From contig CARBWQ010000039.1 in the NCBI GenBank assembly GCA_948949055.1, positions 1 through 7,606 on the forward strand: 7,606 bases of DNA, given 5' to 3'. The first letter of the stretch is position 1. Each line of letters begins with the position of its first letter. Positions 1 to 7,477 of the stretch are shown piece by piece. Position numbers and translations under genes: made by a program. Source of the stretch: an uncultured Eubacteriales bacterium. Lineage in GTDB: Bacteria; Bacillota; Clostridia; Christensenellales; UBA1242. The notes under the pieces are model-generated. The model saw only the letters and a list, made by a program, of their open reading frames with translations. It was not told the origin of the DNA and made no database searches.

Positions 1-1062
1 CTTACAAATGAAGAAATTGACATTTATCTAGAATTAACAAAAATGATTAGTATGTATGATATACATTGGGGTTTATATGATAGTAGTACAAAAGTTAGTT
101 TTGATGAAGAATCAAAAGTGTTGAATTTTTATATTGATTCAGATGTAATCAATTCCATTATTAAACAATTAGATAAAATACAAATTAATTCAACTGATGA
201 AAATTTGATAAAAGATTACGATGATAAAATTTATCAAATTCAAAAGAATTTTATGGAAAAATTTATTATAAAAGATGATGGCAAAATTAAGTTTAGAGGT
301 TTAGACCGTTCAACTTGTTTATCTTATTTAAAGAAAGCAGGTTCAAGAAATGATATAGCCCAATTCTTAGAACTCGCTAAAAATCCTATTACTTTTATTG
401 ATGATGGTATAGGCTTCGGTGCAGTTAAATTACTTTTGAATGACAAAAATGTTTGTAGTGATTTAAAAAGAATAATCAGAAAAGGTCGTTCAGCATTTAG
501 AAAAAATATTTTTCTACAAAAAATAAGTGATGCTGTCGAATTTATTAAAGATCATATTGTTGCGATTTCGTTGGCTGGAACTGCATCAGTTTCATTCTTA
601 GGTATTAGTCACCATTTGTGGCATGCTGTTTCGCACGACTTAGCAGAGGCAAACGACAAAGTAGAAATTGAACAAAATATTGAAGCAACAGCTGGATTCT
701 CAAAATATACTTGCAGTGCAATTGTTGCAACTCAAAAAGATGGCAAATATTATGTTGAAATATTTGGTACTGGAATTAAAAATAATGGTGATACACCAGA
801 ATTTTGCAGTGCTACCTATGAAGTAGATAAAGAGCTTTATGACACTATCTATAAATATTATGATATTGAGTATGAATATGGAAAAGATGGTCAAATTGTA
901 GGGGCAACAAATAGTATGAGAACTAATCTTGATATGACCGGTGGAGCTACTGCAAGAAGAGCAGAATGGAAAACTATGGAAGAGCTTGTTGAAGTAACCA
1001 AGTCAAATCCAGTTTCAGTAACATGGCACAGCGCCCAAAATGAAATAGAAAAAGATATGTAG
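1..1062 (+). CDS. Unrecognised protein with one central membrane segment (5' partial)
   Basis: The frame is open from the first base of the window to the TAG at 1060-1062, giving 353 visible residues. The first in-frame ATGs (43 and 52) have no Shine-Dalgarno sequence in front of them, so the true start probably lies upstream and the gene is cut by the window edge. I do not recognise the family. The visible protein has a charged, Asp/Lys/Ile-rich half of about 185 residues. One short hydrophobic segment follows at about residues 186-203 (starting IVAISLAG), then a His-rich stretch (HHLWHAVSHD). The last ~145 residues are probably folded, with alternating strands (KYYVEIFGTG) and Tyr-rich acidic sections. 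The single weak membrane helix suggests a membrane-tethered protein with domains on both sides, but topology cannot be decided. It is followed directly by a terminator, so it ends its transcription unit. The coding call is secure; the function is unknown. Confidence 0.85.
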   Translation, partial: LTNEEIDIYLELTKMISMYDIHWGLYDSSTKVSFDEESKVLNFYIDSDVINSIIKQLDKIQINSTDENLIKDYDDKIYQIQKNFMEKFIIKDDGKIKFRGLDRSTCLSYLKKAGSRNDIAQFLELAKNPITFIDDGIGFGAVKLLLNDKNVCSDLKRIIRKGRSAFRKNIFLQKISDAVEFIKDHIVAISLAGTASVSFLGISHHLWHAVSHDLAEANDKVEIEQNIEATAGFSKYTCSAIVATQKDGKYYVEIFGTGIKNNGDTPEFCSATYEVDKELYDTIYKYYDIEYEYGKDGQIVGATNSMRTNLDMTGGATARRAEWKTMEELVEVTKSNPVSVTWHSAQNEIEKDM

Positions 1063-1070
1063 TAAAAATA

Positions 1071-1096
1071 GAGTGCTTATTAAGGCACTCTTTTTT
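1071..1096 (+). terminator. Intrinsic terminator after the first gene
   Basis: GAGTGC (1071-1076) pairs with GCACTC (1085-1090) across an 8-nt loop and is followed by six T residues. It lies 8 nt after the stop of the upstream gene. A short A-rich stretch precedes the stem, so it could also act weakly on the minus strand. Confidence 0.85.
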
Positions 1097-1276
1097 GTTA
1101 TCCTTTGTCTATTTTTTTAAGATTAAAAATCTTCAATTTGATTCTTTTTAAAAAATTGTCCAAGTTTTGTTCTTTTTTGTCAGTTTTCTTAATATATTTA
1201 TTGCAGATGAGTAAATCTTGTTTTTTATCCATTTTTCGCTTAAAAACTACATTTTTCTCATTTGCAATTTTTAAAA

Positions 1277-1300
1277 TATAATTTATCATTAAAAGCGAGG
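1277..1300 (+). promoter_or_regulatory. Possible -10 box and RBS of the deacetylase gene
   Basis: A perfect TATAAT at 1277-1282 lies 24 nt before the chosen ATG (1307). The -35 position 17 bp upstream (TTTCTC, 1254-1259) matches the consensus poorly and there is no extended -10, so the promoter is tentative. It does not look like a typical sporulation sigma-E promoter by eye. The ribosome binding site GAGG (1297-1300) is 6 nt from the ATG and decides the start in favour of 1307 over an upstream in-frame start at 1262. Confidence 0.4.
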
Positions 1301-1306
1301 TTGGTA

Positions 1307-2071
1307 ATGCCATTTTGTGTTATCAAATCAAGAACAATCAAAATCTTTTTAGCCATGGTTATTGTGGTAGTTTTACTTGCGATTTCTTTTGAAGGAGGCG
1401 CTGCTGCGCTTGTGTGGTTTGGCAATTCTTCACGCATGGTGCCTATTTATAAAGTAGACACAGAAGAAAAGCAGGTGGCTATTTCTTTTGATGCTGCATG
1501 GGGAGCAGATAAGACGCAGGAAATTATAGACGTGCTAGCCGAATATAATGCAACTGCAACTTTCTTCCTTGTTGGATTCTGGGTTGATAAGTATCCTGAA
1601 ATGGTCAAAGCAATAGATGAAGCAGGACTTGAAATAGGTACTCATTCAAATACGCACCCAGACATGGCAAAGTTAAGCAAAGAGAGCATTAAAAGCGAAC
1701 TTGAAATTTCTATGTCAAAGATTTCTGCAATAACTAATAAACAAGTTGAGGTCTTTCGTCCACCTTTTGGCTCATATAACAACACACTTTTAAAGACGTG
1801 TGATGAACTTGGCTTAAAAGCTATACAATGGGATGTTGATAGTTTGGATTGGAAGGGGCTTAGTGCTGGTGAAGTTACAAACAGAGTGATTAAAAGGGCA
1901 GGTGCAGGCTCAATAATATTGATGCACAATAACGCAGATCATGTTGTAGATTCAACAAGGCTTACGCTTGACTACTTGACAAAAAATGGATATAAAGTCA
2001 CTTCGGTTGGTGAACTTATTTACAAAGATGGTTACACGATAGATGCAAACGGCGTACAACACAAAAAGTGA
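1307..2071 (+). CDS. pdaB: PdaB-like membrane-anchored polysaccharide deacetylase
   Basis: A 254-residue protein of the NodB-homology carbohydrate esterase 4 superfamily. It most resembles the PdaB group linked to spore-cortex peptidoglycan in Bacillus and Clostridia. A hydrophobic segment at about residues 11-36 would anchor it with the catalytic domain outside the membrane. Visible motifs are SFDAAWG (60-66, motif 1), HSNTH (113-117, metal-ligand histidines), RPPFG (151-155), WDVDSLDW (175-182) and LMH (205-207). In motif 1 the catalytic-base Asp (D62) is kept, but the second Asp of the usual TFDD, a metal ligand, is Ala63. A non-canonical motif 1 is characteristic of PdaB-type proteins, so deacetylase activity is not assured. 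The start at 1307 follows a GAGG site. Only 53 nt separate its stop from the next gene, so the two probably share an mRNA. The symbol rests on the motifs and the membrane anchor, not on an alignment. Confidence 0.88.
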   Translation: MPFCVIKSRTIKIFLAMVIVVVLLAISFEGGAAALVWFGNSSRMVPIYKVDTEEKQVAISFDAAWGADKTQEIIDVLAEYNATATFFLVGFWVDKYPEMVKAIDEAGLEIGTHSNTHPDMAKLSKESIKSELEISMSKISAITNKQVEVFRPPFGSYNNTLLKTCDELGLKAIQWDVDSLDWKGLSAGEVTNRVIKRAGAGSIILMHNNADHVVDSTRLTLDYLTKNGYKVTSVGELIYKDGYTIDANGVQHKK

Positions 2072-2124
2072 GATGACAGGGCAAAATAATGCCTTGGAAG
2101 ATTAAAAGGAGCAACAAAAAGAAA

Positions 2125-2802
2125 ATGAATATGGTTACAACAGCTATAACTGTCCCAAATAATAGGGGCAAAATTAGAGGAGCTTTGCTTGAAAAGGCTG
2201 AGGTTCAATATAAAATAGAAGATGAAAACTTTTACGAAGGCAAAATTGTTGTAGAAAGACTCTCGGAGGCAAACGATATCCTACCTTTCACAATATCTGA
2301 AAAATTAGTTAAAGCGTATAATTTGACACTTAATGGTGGAGATAGGGTGAGCTTTGTAGGCGAACTTCGTTCTTATAATAAAATGATTGACGGAAAGAGC
2401 CGTTTGATATTATCCTTTTTCGTAAAAGAGGTAGTCGAAAGTGATGAAAATGAATCAGATTGTATTAACGAACTTTCTCTAATAGGTTATATTTGTAAAG
2501 AACCAGTTTTCAGAACAACACCTTTTAATAGACAAATTTGCGATGTACTTCTTGCAGTAAATCGAGCTAGCTTTAATAAATCCGATTATATCCCATGTAT
2601 TTTATGGGGCAGAAATGCTAAGTTTATTCAAAATCAAAAGGTAGGAACCAAAGTAAATTTAGTTGGCAGAATTCAATCTCGCCCTTATAAGAAAGAAATT
2701 TCAGAGGGTGTGTTTGAAGAGCGTACTGCCTATGAAGTTTCATGCCAGAGAATTGAATTAGTTTCAAACGACAGCTCAGAAGGCAGTGAAAGTTTAGCTT
2801 AA
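2125..2802 (+). CDS. Double OB-fold single-stranded DNA-binding-like protein
   Basis: A 225-residue protein that looks like two tandem OB-folds, at about residues 12-105 and 114-213. The second half carries sequence typical of clostridial proteins annotated as single-stranded DNA-binding protein: RTTPFNRQICDVLLAVNR, then SDYIPCILWGRNAKF, then GRIQSRPY and TAYEVS. The first half has the companion pattern ILPFTISEKL and LRSYNK. The family's role in DNA metabolism is inferred from the fold; it is not the housekeeping Ssb, as the acidic DDxPF-type tail is absent (it ends in SEGSESLA). I prefer the start at 2125 because AAAAGGAG lies at 2104-2111, although the 13-nt spacing is long. An in-frame ATG at 2089 would add a 12-residue basic leader (MPWKIKRSNKKK) unlike the family. 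It lies just downstream of the deacetylase gene and ends at a shared terminator. Confidence 0.85.
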   Translation: MNMVTTAITVPNNRGKIRGALLEKAEVQYKIEDENFYEGKIVVERLSEANDILPFTISEKLVKAYNLTLNGGDRVSFVGELRSYNKMIDGKSRLILSFFVKEVVESDENESDCINELSLIGYICKEPVFRTTPFNRQICDVLLAVNRASFNKSDYIPCILWGRNAKFIQNQKVGTKVNLVGRIQSRPYKKEISEGVFEERTAYEVSCQRIELVSNDSSEGSESLA

Positions 2803-2806
2803 AAAC

Positions 2807-2834
2807 AAAAAGGTCTAATTTAGACCTTTTTTTA
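2807..2834. terminator. Bidirectional terminator between convergent genes
   Basis: AGGTCTA (2811-2817) pairs with TAGACCT (2821-2827) across a 3-nt loop, extended by A-T pairs on both flanks. It has T-runs in both reading directions. It ends the plus-strand OB-fold gene, and the stop codon of the facing minus-strand gene (2832-2834) sits in its flank. Confidence 0.85.
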
Positions 2835-3593
2835 GTTTTGTTTAACAAAATTATAATAATTATTTATTGCTTCTAAATATCTATATTTAAGATGTGATGA
2901 ATAGACTTGTGAAGAGTTTTCTCTTTCATCACTGGCAAGCGATTTACCAACTTTAATAATGTTTTTAAGATATGCTTTGATTTCTTTCATTGGGCTTTCA
3001 ATGGGATTTGGATAAAGAGTGTCAAAGTTTGCATAGGTTGTAGAAATGGAGTTTATTGTACTATTGACAGATAACTTTGCAGAAAGCTCATTAAGTACGC
3101 CCGTATCTACACTGACTGCTATATCATAAATCGACGTGTAGAGTGTTAATGATACTTGCAATGCTTTTGTGATAACCTTCTTTTCTTCTCCATTGAATGA
3201 GCCATTTATTTTATATGTTGGAATTTTGACGGTAAAAATTTCACTGTCAATATTTTGGTTGATTTTGATAGAATTTTTAACAAGTTCTGCATCATTTTTG
3301 TTTAAATAGGCACTTGATACTACATGATAATAATCACCATTTTTCCAAATAAATCCTCCTGCGCCAATCTCTTGAAAGTCGGGAGCGATAGTTTTAGCCT
3401 CTCTTTCCAATTTTGACTTTGAGAGCGATAACATATGAATTTCTACTTCTGGATTTGTAATTTCTTCACTTTTGTTGTTTGCCTTTATAATGAAGATAGA
3501 AATATAGTTTGCTACGATAAGACAGGCTATTAAAAGCAGTGACAAAGCCACCAAAATTAAAGTTTTTTTGTTATTTACTAAAAATTTTGTCAT
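2832..3593 (-). CDS. Membrane-anchored protein with a SPOR-like region
   Basis: A 253-residue protein with a short basic N-terminus, one strong membrane segment (about residues 11-37) and a domain beyond it that is probably extracytoplasmic. Residues about 74-123 read like a SPOR-type repeat: QEIGAGGFIW, then DYYHVVSSAYLNKNDAELV, then IFTVKIPTY. This is the aromatic/glycine strand-helix-strand pattern of domains that bind denuded peptidoglycan glycan strands. The rest (about 137-251) looks helical, with no recognised motif. The ATG at 3593 begins just before the membrane segment. The nearest purine-rich site (AAAAGG, minus 3614-3609) is 15 nt away, so initiation is weakly supported. An upstream in-frame TTG at 3677 has no ribosome binding site. 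It is convergent with the deacetylase/OB-fold unit and divergent from groES. A cell-wall or sporulation role is inferred from the SPOR-like pattern; the domain call needs a profile search. Confidence 0.75.
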   Translation of the reverse strand: MTKFLVNNKKTLILVALSLLLIACLIVANYISIFIIKANNKSEEITNPEVEIHMLSLSKSKLEREAKTIAPDFQEIGAGGFIWKNGDYYHVVSSAYLNKNDAELVKNSIKINQNIDSEIFTVKIPTYKINGSFNGEEKKVITKALQVSLTLYTSIYDIAVSVDTGVLNELSAKLSVNSTINSISTTYANFDTLYPNPIESPMKEIKAYLKNIIKVGKSLASDERENSSQVYSSHLKYRYLEAINNYYNFVKQN

Positions 3594-3683
3594 TGATACT
3601 TGATTTTTCCTTTTATCATGTAATATGGTATTAGTGTATGACAAAAAGTTGCAATCTATGAGCCAAATTGCTTTCAAATTATT

Positions 3684-3745
3684 TTGTTAATTTGTCAAAA
3701 GGTTGTATACTTTAAGTATGTAATTAAGGTTAATAAGGAGGAAAA
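3684..3745 (+). promoter_or_regulatory. groES-groEL promoter and RBS
   Basis: TTGTTA (3684-3689), a 16-bp spacer and TATACT (3706-3711) form a plausible sigma-A promoter. A full AAGGAGG ribosome binding site (3735-3741) stands 4 nt before the groES ATG. No CIRCE element (TTAGCACTC-N9-GAGTGCTAA) and no tandem CtsR heptad is visible between 3594 and 3745; only one CtsR-like half site (TGTCAAA, 3693-3699) occurs. Confidence 0.6.
3707..3719. promoter_or_regulatory. Perfect palindrome over the groES -10 region, possible operator
   Basis: ATACTT (3707-3712) and AAGTAT (3714-3719) form a perfect inverted repeat around one central base. It overlaps the -10 box and probable start of groES transcription. 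The position suits a repressor site, but the AT-only composition makes chance plausible. Confidence 0.3.
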
Positions 3746-5657
<1,912 letters not shown>

Positions 5658-5664
5658 AAAAATA

Positions 5665-5688
5665 CCTTCCAATAGGAAGGCTTTTTTA
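5665..5688. terminator. Bidirectional terminator between groEL and the HTH gene
   Basis: CCTTCC (5665-5670) pairs with GGAAGG (5675-5680) around an AATA loop and is followed by C and six T residues. On the minus strand the same hairpin is followed by a T-rich run, so it also ends the HTH gene, whose stop codon (5686-5688) overlaps the plus-strand T-run. Confidence 0.9.
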
Positions 5689-5925
5689 GTCCTTTAAATT
5701 TTCTTTGCTGAATAAATTTGATGAGAAAAACTCGAATAGTGTAATTCCAAGTCCTCGCACAATACGGGCTAATATATCACTGCGAATATCTTTGTTTTTT
5801 GCATTCAAAATATTATTGAAATGAGATATCGAAAAATTGTTGTCTTTACAAAATTGTCTTTTATCAATATTTTTTTCTTTTAAAATTTCATTTATTCGCT
5901 TTGCTATTGCTTCTATTAAATTCAT
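5686..5925 (-). CDS. Small XRE-family helix-turn-helix regulator
   Basis: A 79-residue protein made almost entirely of one Cro/C1-type HTH domain (about residues 5-66). The first helix is EAIAKRINEILKEK, the second DKRQFCKDNN (21-30), and the recognition helix lies in SISHFNNILNAKN (32-44). The pattern DIRSDILARIVRGLGITLFEFF (46-67) is typical of the closing helices. No effector or dimerisation domain follows, so it is a minimal DNA-binding protein; its targets are unknown. The start is secure: GGAGGT stands 5 nt before the ATG at 5925. It is convergent with groEL, and a dyad (5969-5986) and a small hairpin covering its ribosome binding site lie upstream, which would fit autoregulation. Nothing ties it to chaperonin control other than position. 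Confidence 0.9.
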   Translation of the reverse strand: MNLIEAIAKRINEILKEKNIDKRQFCKDNNFSISHFNNILNAKNKDIRSDILARIVRGLGITLFEFFSSNLFSKENLKD

Positions 5926-5930
5926 TTTTT

Positions 5931-5944
5931 ACCTCCATAAGGAG
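5931..5944 (-). promoter_or_regulatory. RBS of the HTH gene within a small inverted repeat
   Basis: On the minus strand CTCC (5944-5941) can pair with GGAG (5936-5933) across a TTAT loop, masking most of the GGAGGT ribosome binding site. The stem is only 4 bp (5 with a G-T pair), so any control of translation is speculative. Confidence 0.3.
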
Positions 5945-5968
5945 AATATCATATAAAAATTAAAATTT

Positions 5969-5986
5969 AGGACTTTACATTGTCCT
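5969..5986. promoter_or_regulatory. 18-bp dyad upstream of the HTH gene, possible operator
   Basis: AGGAC (5969-5973) and GTCCT (5982-5986) form perfect 5-bp arms around 8 bp. On the minus strand this lies about 45 bp upstream of the HTH start, just ahead of a possible -10 (TATGAT, 5953-5948) with no good -35. An autoregulatory operator is one reading. It could instead be a weak plus-strand terminator, since seven T residues follow, although no plus-strand gene feeds into it. Confidence 0.35.
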
Positions 5987-5992
5987 TTTTTT

Positions 5993-6019
5993 AAAAAAAC
6001 AGTCTTATGACTGTTTTTT
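5993..6019 (-). terminator. Terminator of the SDR gene
   Basis: ACAGTC (5999-6004) pairs with GACTGT (6009-6014) around a TTAT loop, with A-T pairs extending the stem on both sides. Read on the minus strand it is followed by a T-run. It lies 43 nt after the SDR stop and before the HTH gene, so those two genes are separate units. Confidence 0.8.
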
Positions 6020-6061
6020 CTTTATGGGTGCAAGAACAACATGAGCAAAGCGAATGTTTTC

Positions 6062-6850
6062 TTACTTATCTCTATAAAAGACCTTTGTCATGACCTTTAA
6101 AACCCAAGTGCGAGGGAAGAATTTTTGAATTTGATATAAGAATTTGTTTCTTGCTCCCATAACATATTGTGGTTTGAGCTTTTTCTTTCTTATTATCTTC
6201 GTCATTATTTTGACTGCTTTATCAACTGACATTCGTTTATCTTCTCGGCTATCAATTCGCTCTGCTGAAAGTCGTATTGCCTCACCATAACGTTCATTTG
6301 TTACAAAACTTTTTTGACGATTCTTTGTAAAGTTTGTCTTTATATCGCAAGGACATATTGCTGTTGATTGTATTTTAGTTTTGCAAAGTTCCATTCTAAG
6401 ACAATCACTAAGACTGCTTACAGCTGCCTTGCTTGAACAATAGTATGCTCTAAATGGAAGGGGAAAGAGGGCGCAAGCTGAGCTGATATTGATTATCTTG
6501 CCATTTTCTCTCATTATAGGAAGGGCGCATTGTATAGCATTGATAGTACCCATAACATTGACATCATATTCCTTTTGAATCATCTTGTTGTCAATAAGTT
6601 CGATAGCACCTGAAAGGCCGAAGCCTGCACAAGGAATTAATATATCGATTTTATCAAACTTCTTAGCAATTTCATCAAAGACCGTCTTCATAGCCTCGTA
6701 ATTTGAAACATCGCAGTTGTAGTCATCGCCTTCAAGGCTGATACCGATTACATTGTCGCCATTTTGAGTATAATGGTTTCTTAAAGCTTGTCCGATTCCA
6801 CTTGAAGAGCCGGTAATTACAATATTCTTTTTAATTTTATTCTTTTTCAT
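6062..6850 (-). CDS. Classical short-chain dehydrogenase/reductase (SDR)
   Basis: A 262-residue Rossmann-fold oxidoreductase using NAD(P)H; the substrate is unknown. The motifs in order are the dinucleotide-binding TGSSSGIG (13-20), CDV (46-48) for the adenine ring, PCAG (73-76) in place of the usual NNAG, the structural Asn in NVMG (N98), the active-site Ser in INISSACA (S123/S124), and YCSSK (Y137/K141). The usual PG after strand 6 reads CPCD (167-169 region). No Asp or Arg at the end of the second strand clearly signals NAD or NADP preference. The last ~35 residues (after YVMGARNK) are basic and aromatic, as in SDRs that associate with membranes. The start follows GGAG 5 nt upstream (minus 6860-6857). 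It is expressed as a single gene from a promoter divergent from the SHOCT-protein gene. A more specific name would be a guess. Confidence 0.92.
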   Translation of the reverse strand: MKKNKIKKNIVITGSSSGIGQALRNHYTQNGDNVIGISLEGDDYNCDVSNYEAMKTVFDEIAKKFDKIDILIPCAGFGLSGAIELIDNKMIQKEYDVNVMGTINAIQCALPIMRENGKIINISSACALFPLPFRAYYCSSKAAVSSLSDCLRMELCKTKIQSTAICPCDIKTNFTKNRQKSFVTNERYGEAIRLSAERIDSREDKRMSVDKAVKIMTKIIRKKKLKPQYVMGARNKFLYQIQKFFPRTWVLKVMTKVFYRDK

Positions 6851-6879
6851 CTTTTTCTCCGTTATAACTTACTATATTA

Positions 6880-6908
6880 AGTATATAATAAATTATGAAA
6901 AGTGCCAA
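6880..6908 (-). promoter_or_regulatory. Promoter of the SDR gene
   Basis: On the minus strand TTGGCA (6908-6903), a 17-bp spacer and TATACT (6885-6880) form a near-consensus sigma-A promoter, 30 nt ahead of the ATG. Confidence 0.7.
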
Positions 6909-6913
6909 ATGAT

Positions 6914-6942
6914 TTGACAAGATTTTCTATATTTGATAAAAT
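6914..6942 (+). promoter_or_regulatory. Strong promoter of the SHOCT-type membrane protein gene
   Basis: A perfect TTGACA (6914-6919), a 17-bp spacer and TAAAAT (6937-6942) with a TGA extended -10 (6934-6936) make this the strongest promoter in the window. The downstream ribosome binding site GAGG (6961-6964) is 5 nt from the ATG at 6970. Confidence 0.85.
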
Positions 6943-6969
6943 CTAAATGTTAGACAAAAAGAGGTTAAA

Positions 6970-7446
6970 ATGAATCAAACCAAAAAGATTTTAATTATAC
7001 TTGCTATTATATTTTCGTTAGGCGATGTGGCTTGGGATATTTATGATATTGTTACATTTTTTAGGGCTGAACCTGCTATAAGAGGCCCAGTATTCTATGT
7101 TATCTATACCTTTATATCTCTATTTGCTACAATTTCTGTGGCAGTACTTCTTATTCTTGCCATTTGGAAAAATGGTAAACTATTTAGACAAAGATATGGT
7201 ATGTACATGTCAGCTCTTGTAATTTCAATGATACTCAACCTATTTTCTATTACCTCAATCTTGCTTATTATAACTATGTTTCTTTCTGATTGGGTTTGGA
7301 TTAAGCCAGACAAAGTGAAAGAAGATAACGTTGTTGAGATAAGACCTGAAAACAAAGAGGAAAAGATTGCAAGACTTCGTGCTAAACATGATAAAGGTGA
7401 GATTAGCGACGAGGAGTTTCAAGAAGAACTCACAAAATTGTTGTAA
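6970..7446 (+). CDS. Small membrane protein with a C-terminal SHOCT-like motif
   Basis: A 158-residue integral membrane protein. Three hydrophobic segments are visible at about residues 7-29, 41-66 and 78-108; the last is long enough to bend or be re-entrant. A charged linker follows (about 112-129), then a C-terminal motif EEKIARLRAKHDKGEISDEEFQEELTKLL region (about 130-158). Its pattern, L-x2-L/K-H/D-x-G-x-I-[ST]-x-EEF, is the SHOCT short C-terminal domain. SHOCT modules occur at the ends of many unrelated, often membrane, proteins and are thought to mediate interactions or oligomerisation; no catalytic function is implied. The start at 6970 has a GAGG site at 5 nt. The gene stands alone, with its own strong promoter and a terminator a few bases after the stop. 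Specific function is unknown. Confidence 0.88.
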   Translation: MNQTKKILIILAIIFSLGDVAWDIYDIVTFFRAEPAIRGPVFYVIYTFISLFATISVAVLLILAIWKNGKLFRQRYGMYMSALVISMILNLFSITSILLIITMFLSDWVWIKPDKVKEDNVVEIRPENKEEKIARLRAKHDKGEISDEEFQEELTKLL

Positions 7447-7449
7447 AAT

Positions 7450-7477
7450 AAAAGCACTTGTATTTCAAGTGCTTTTT
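7450..7477. terminator. Bidirectional terminator after the SHOCT gene
   Basis: AAAGCACTTG (7451-7460) pairs perfectly with CAAGTGCTTT (7466-7475) around a 5-nt loop, with T-runs on both sides. It ends the plus-strand gene 4 nt earlier and the facing minus-strand gene, whose TGA (7467-7465) is the start of one stem arm. Confidence 0.92.

Noticed and set aside
1071..1090. GAGTGC/GCACTC inverted repeat resembling half of a CIRCE element
   Set aside because: The arms are in the reverse order to CIRCE (GCACTC-N9-GAGTGC), and the hairpin is followed by a T-run after a stop codon, so it is a terminator.
1098..1313. A 71-codon minus-strand reading frame, Lys/Ile/Asn-rich, in the gap before the deacetylase gene
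   Set aside because: No ribosome binding site precedes its ATG or the internal ATGs, its start overlaps the deacetylase start, and its residues match what AT-rich non-coding DNA would encode. The gap is only about 210 bp and otherwise holds the tentative promoter. A gene here is possible but unsupported.
3594..3677. N-terminal extension of the SPOR-like protein from a TTG at 3677
   Set aside because: No ribosome binding site precedes the TTG, and the extra residues come before a normal membrane-anchor N-terminus starting at the ATG at 3593.
3693..3699. TGTCAAA upstream of groES as a CtsR site
   Set aside because: CtsR needs two tandem heptads and the second is not present; a single heptad is likely by chance in AT-rich DNA, and the reverse strand reads as a -35-like TTGACA.
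5686..5925. HTH protein as the chaperonin repressor or an antitoxin of a toxin pair
   Set aside because: It is convergent with groEL and not next to the groES promoter, and no partner toxin gene lies beside it: the neighbours are groEL and an independently terminated SDR gene.
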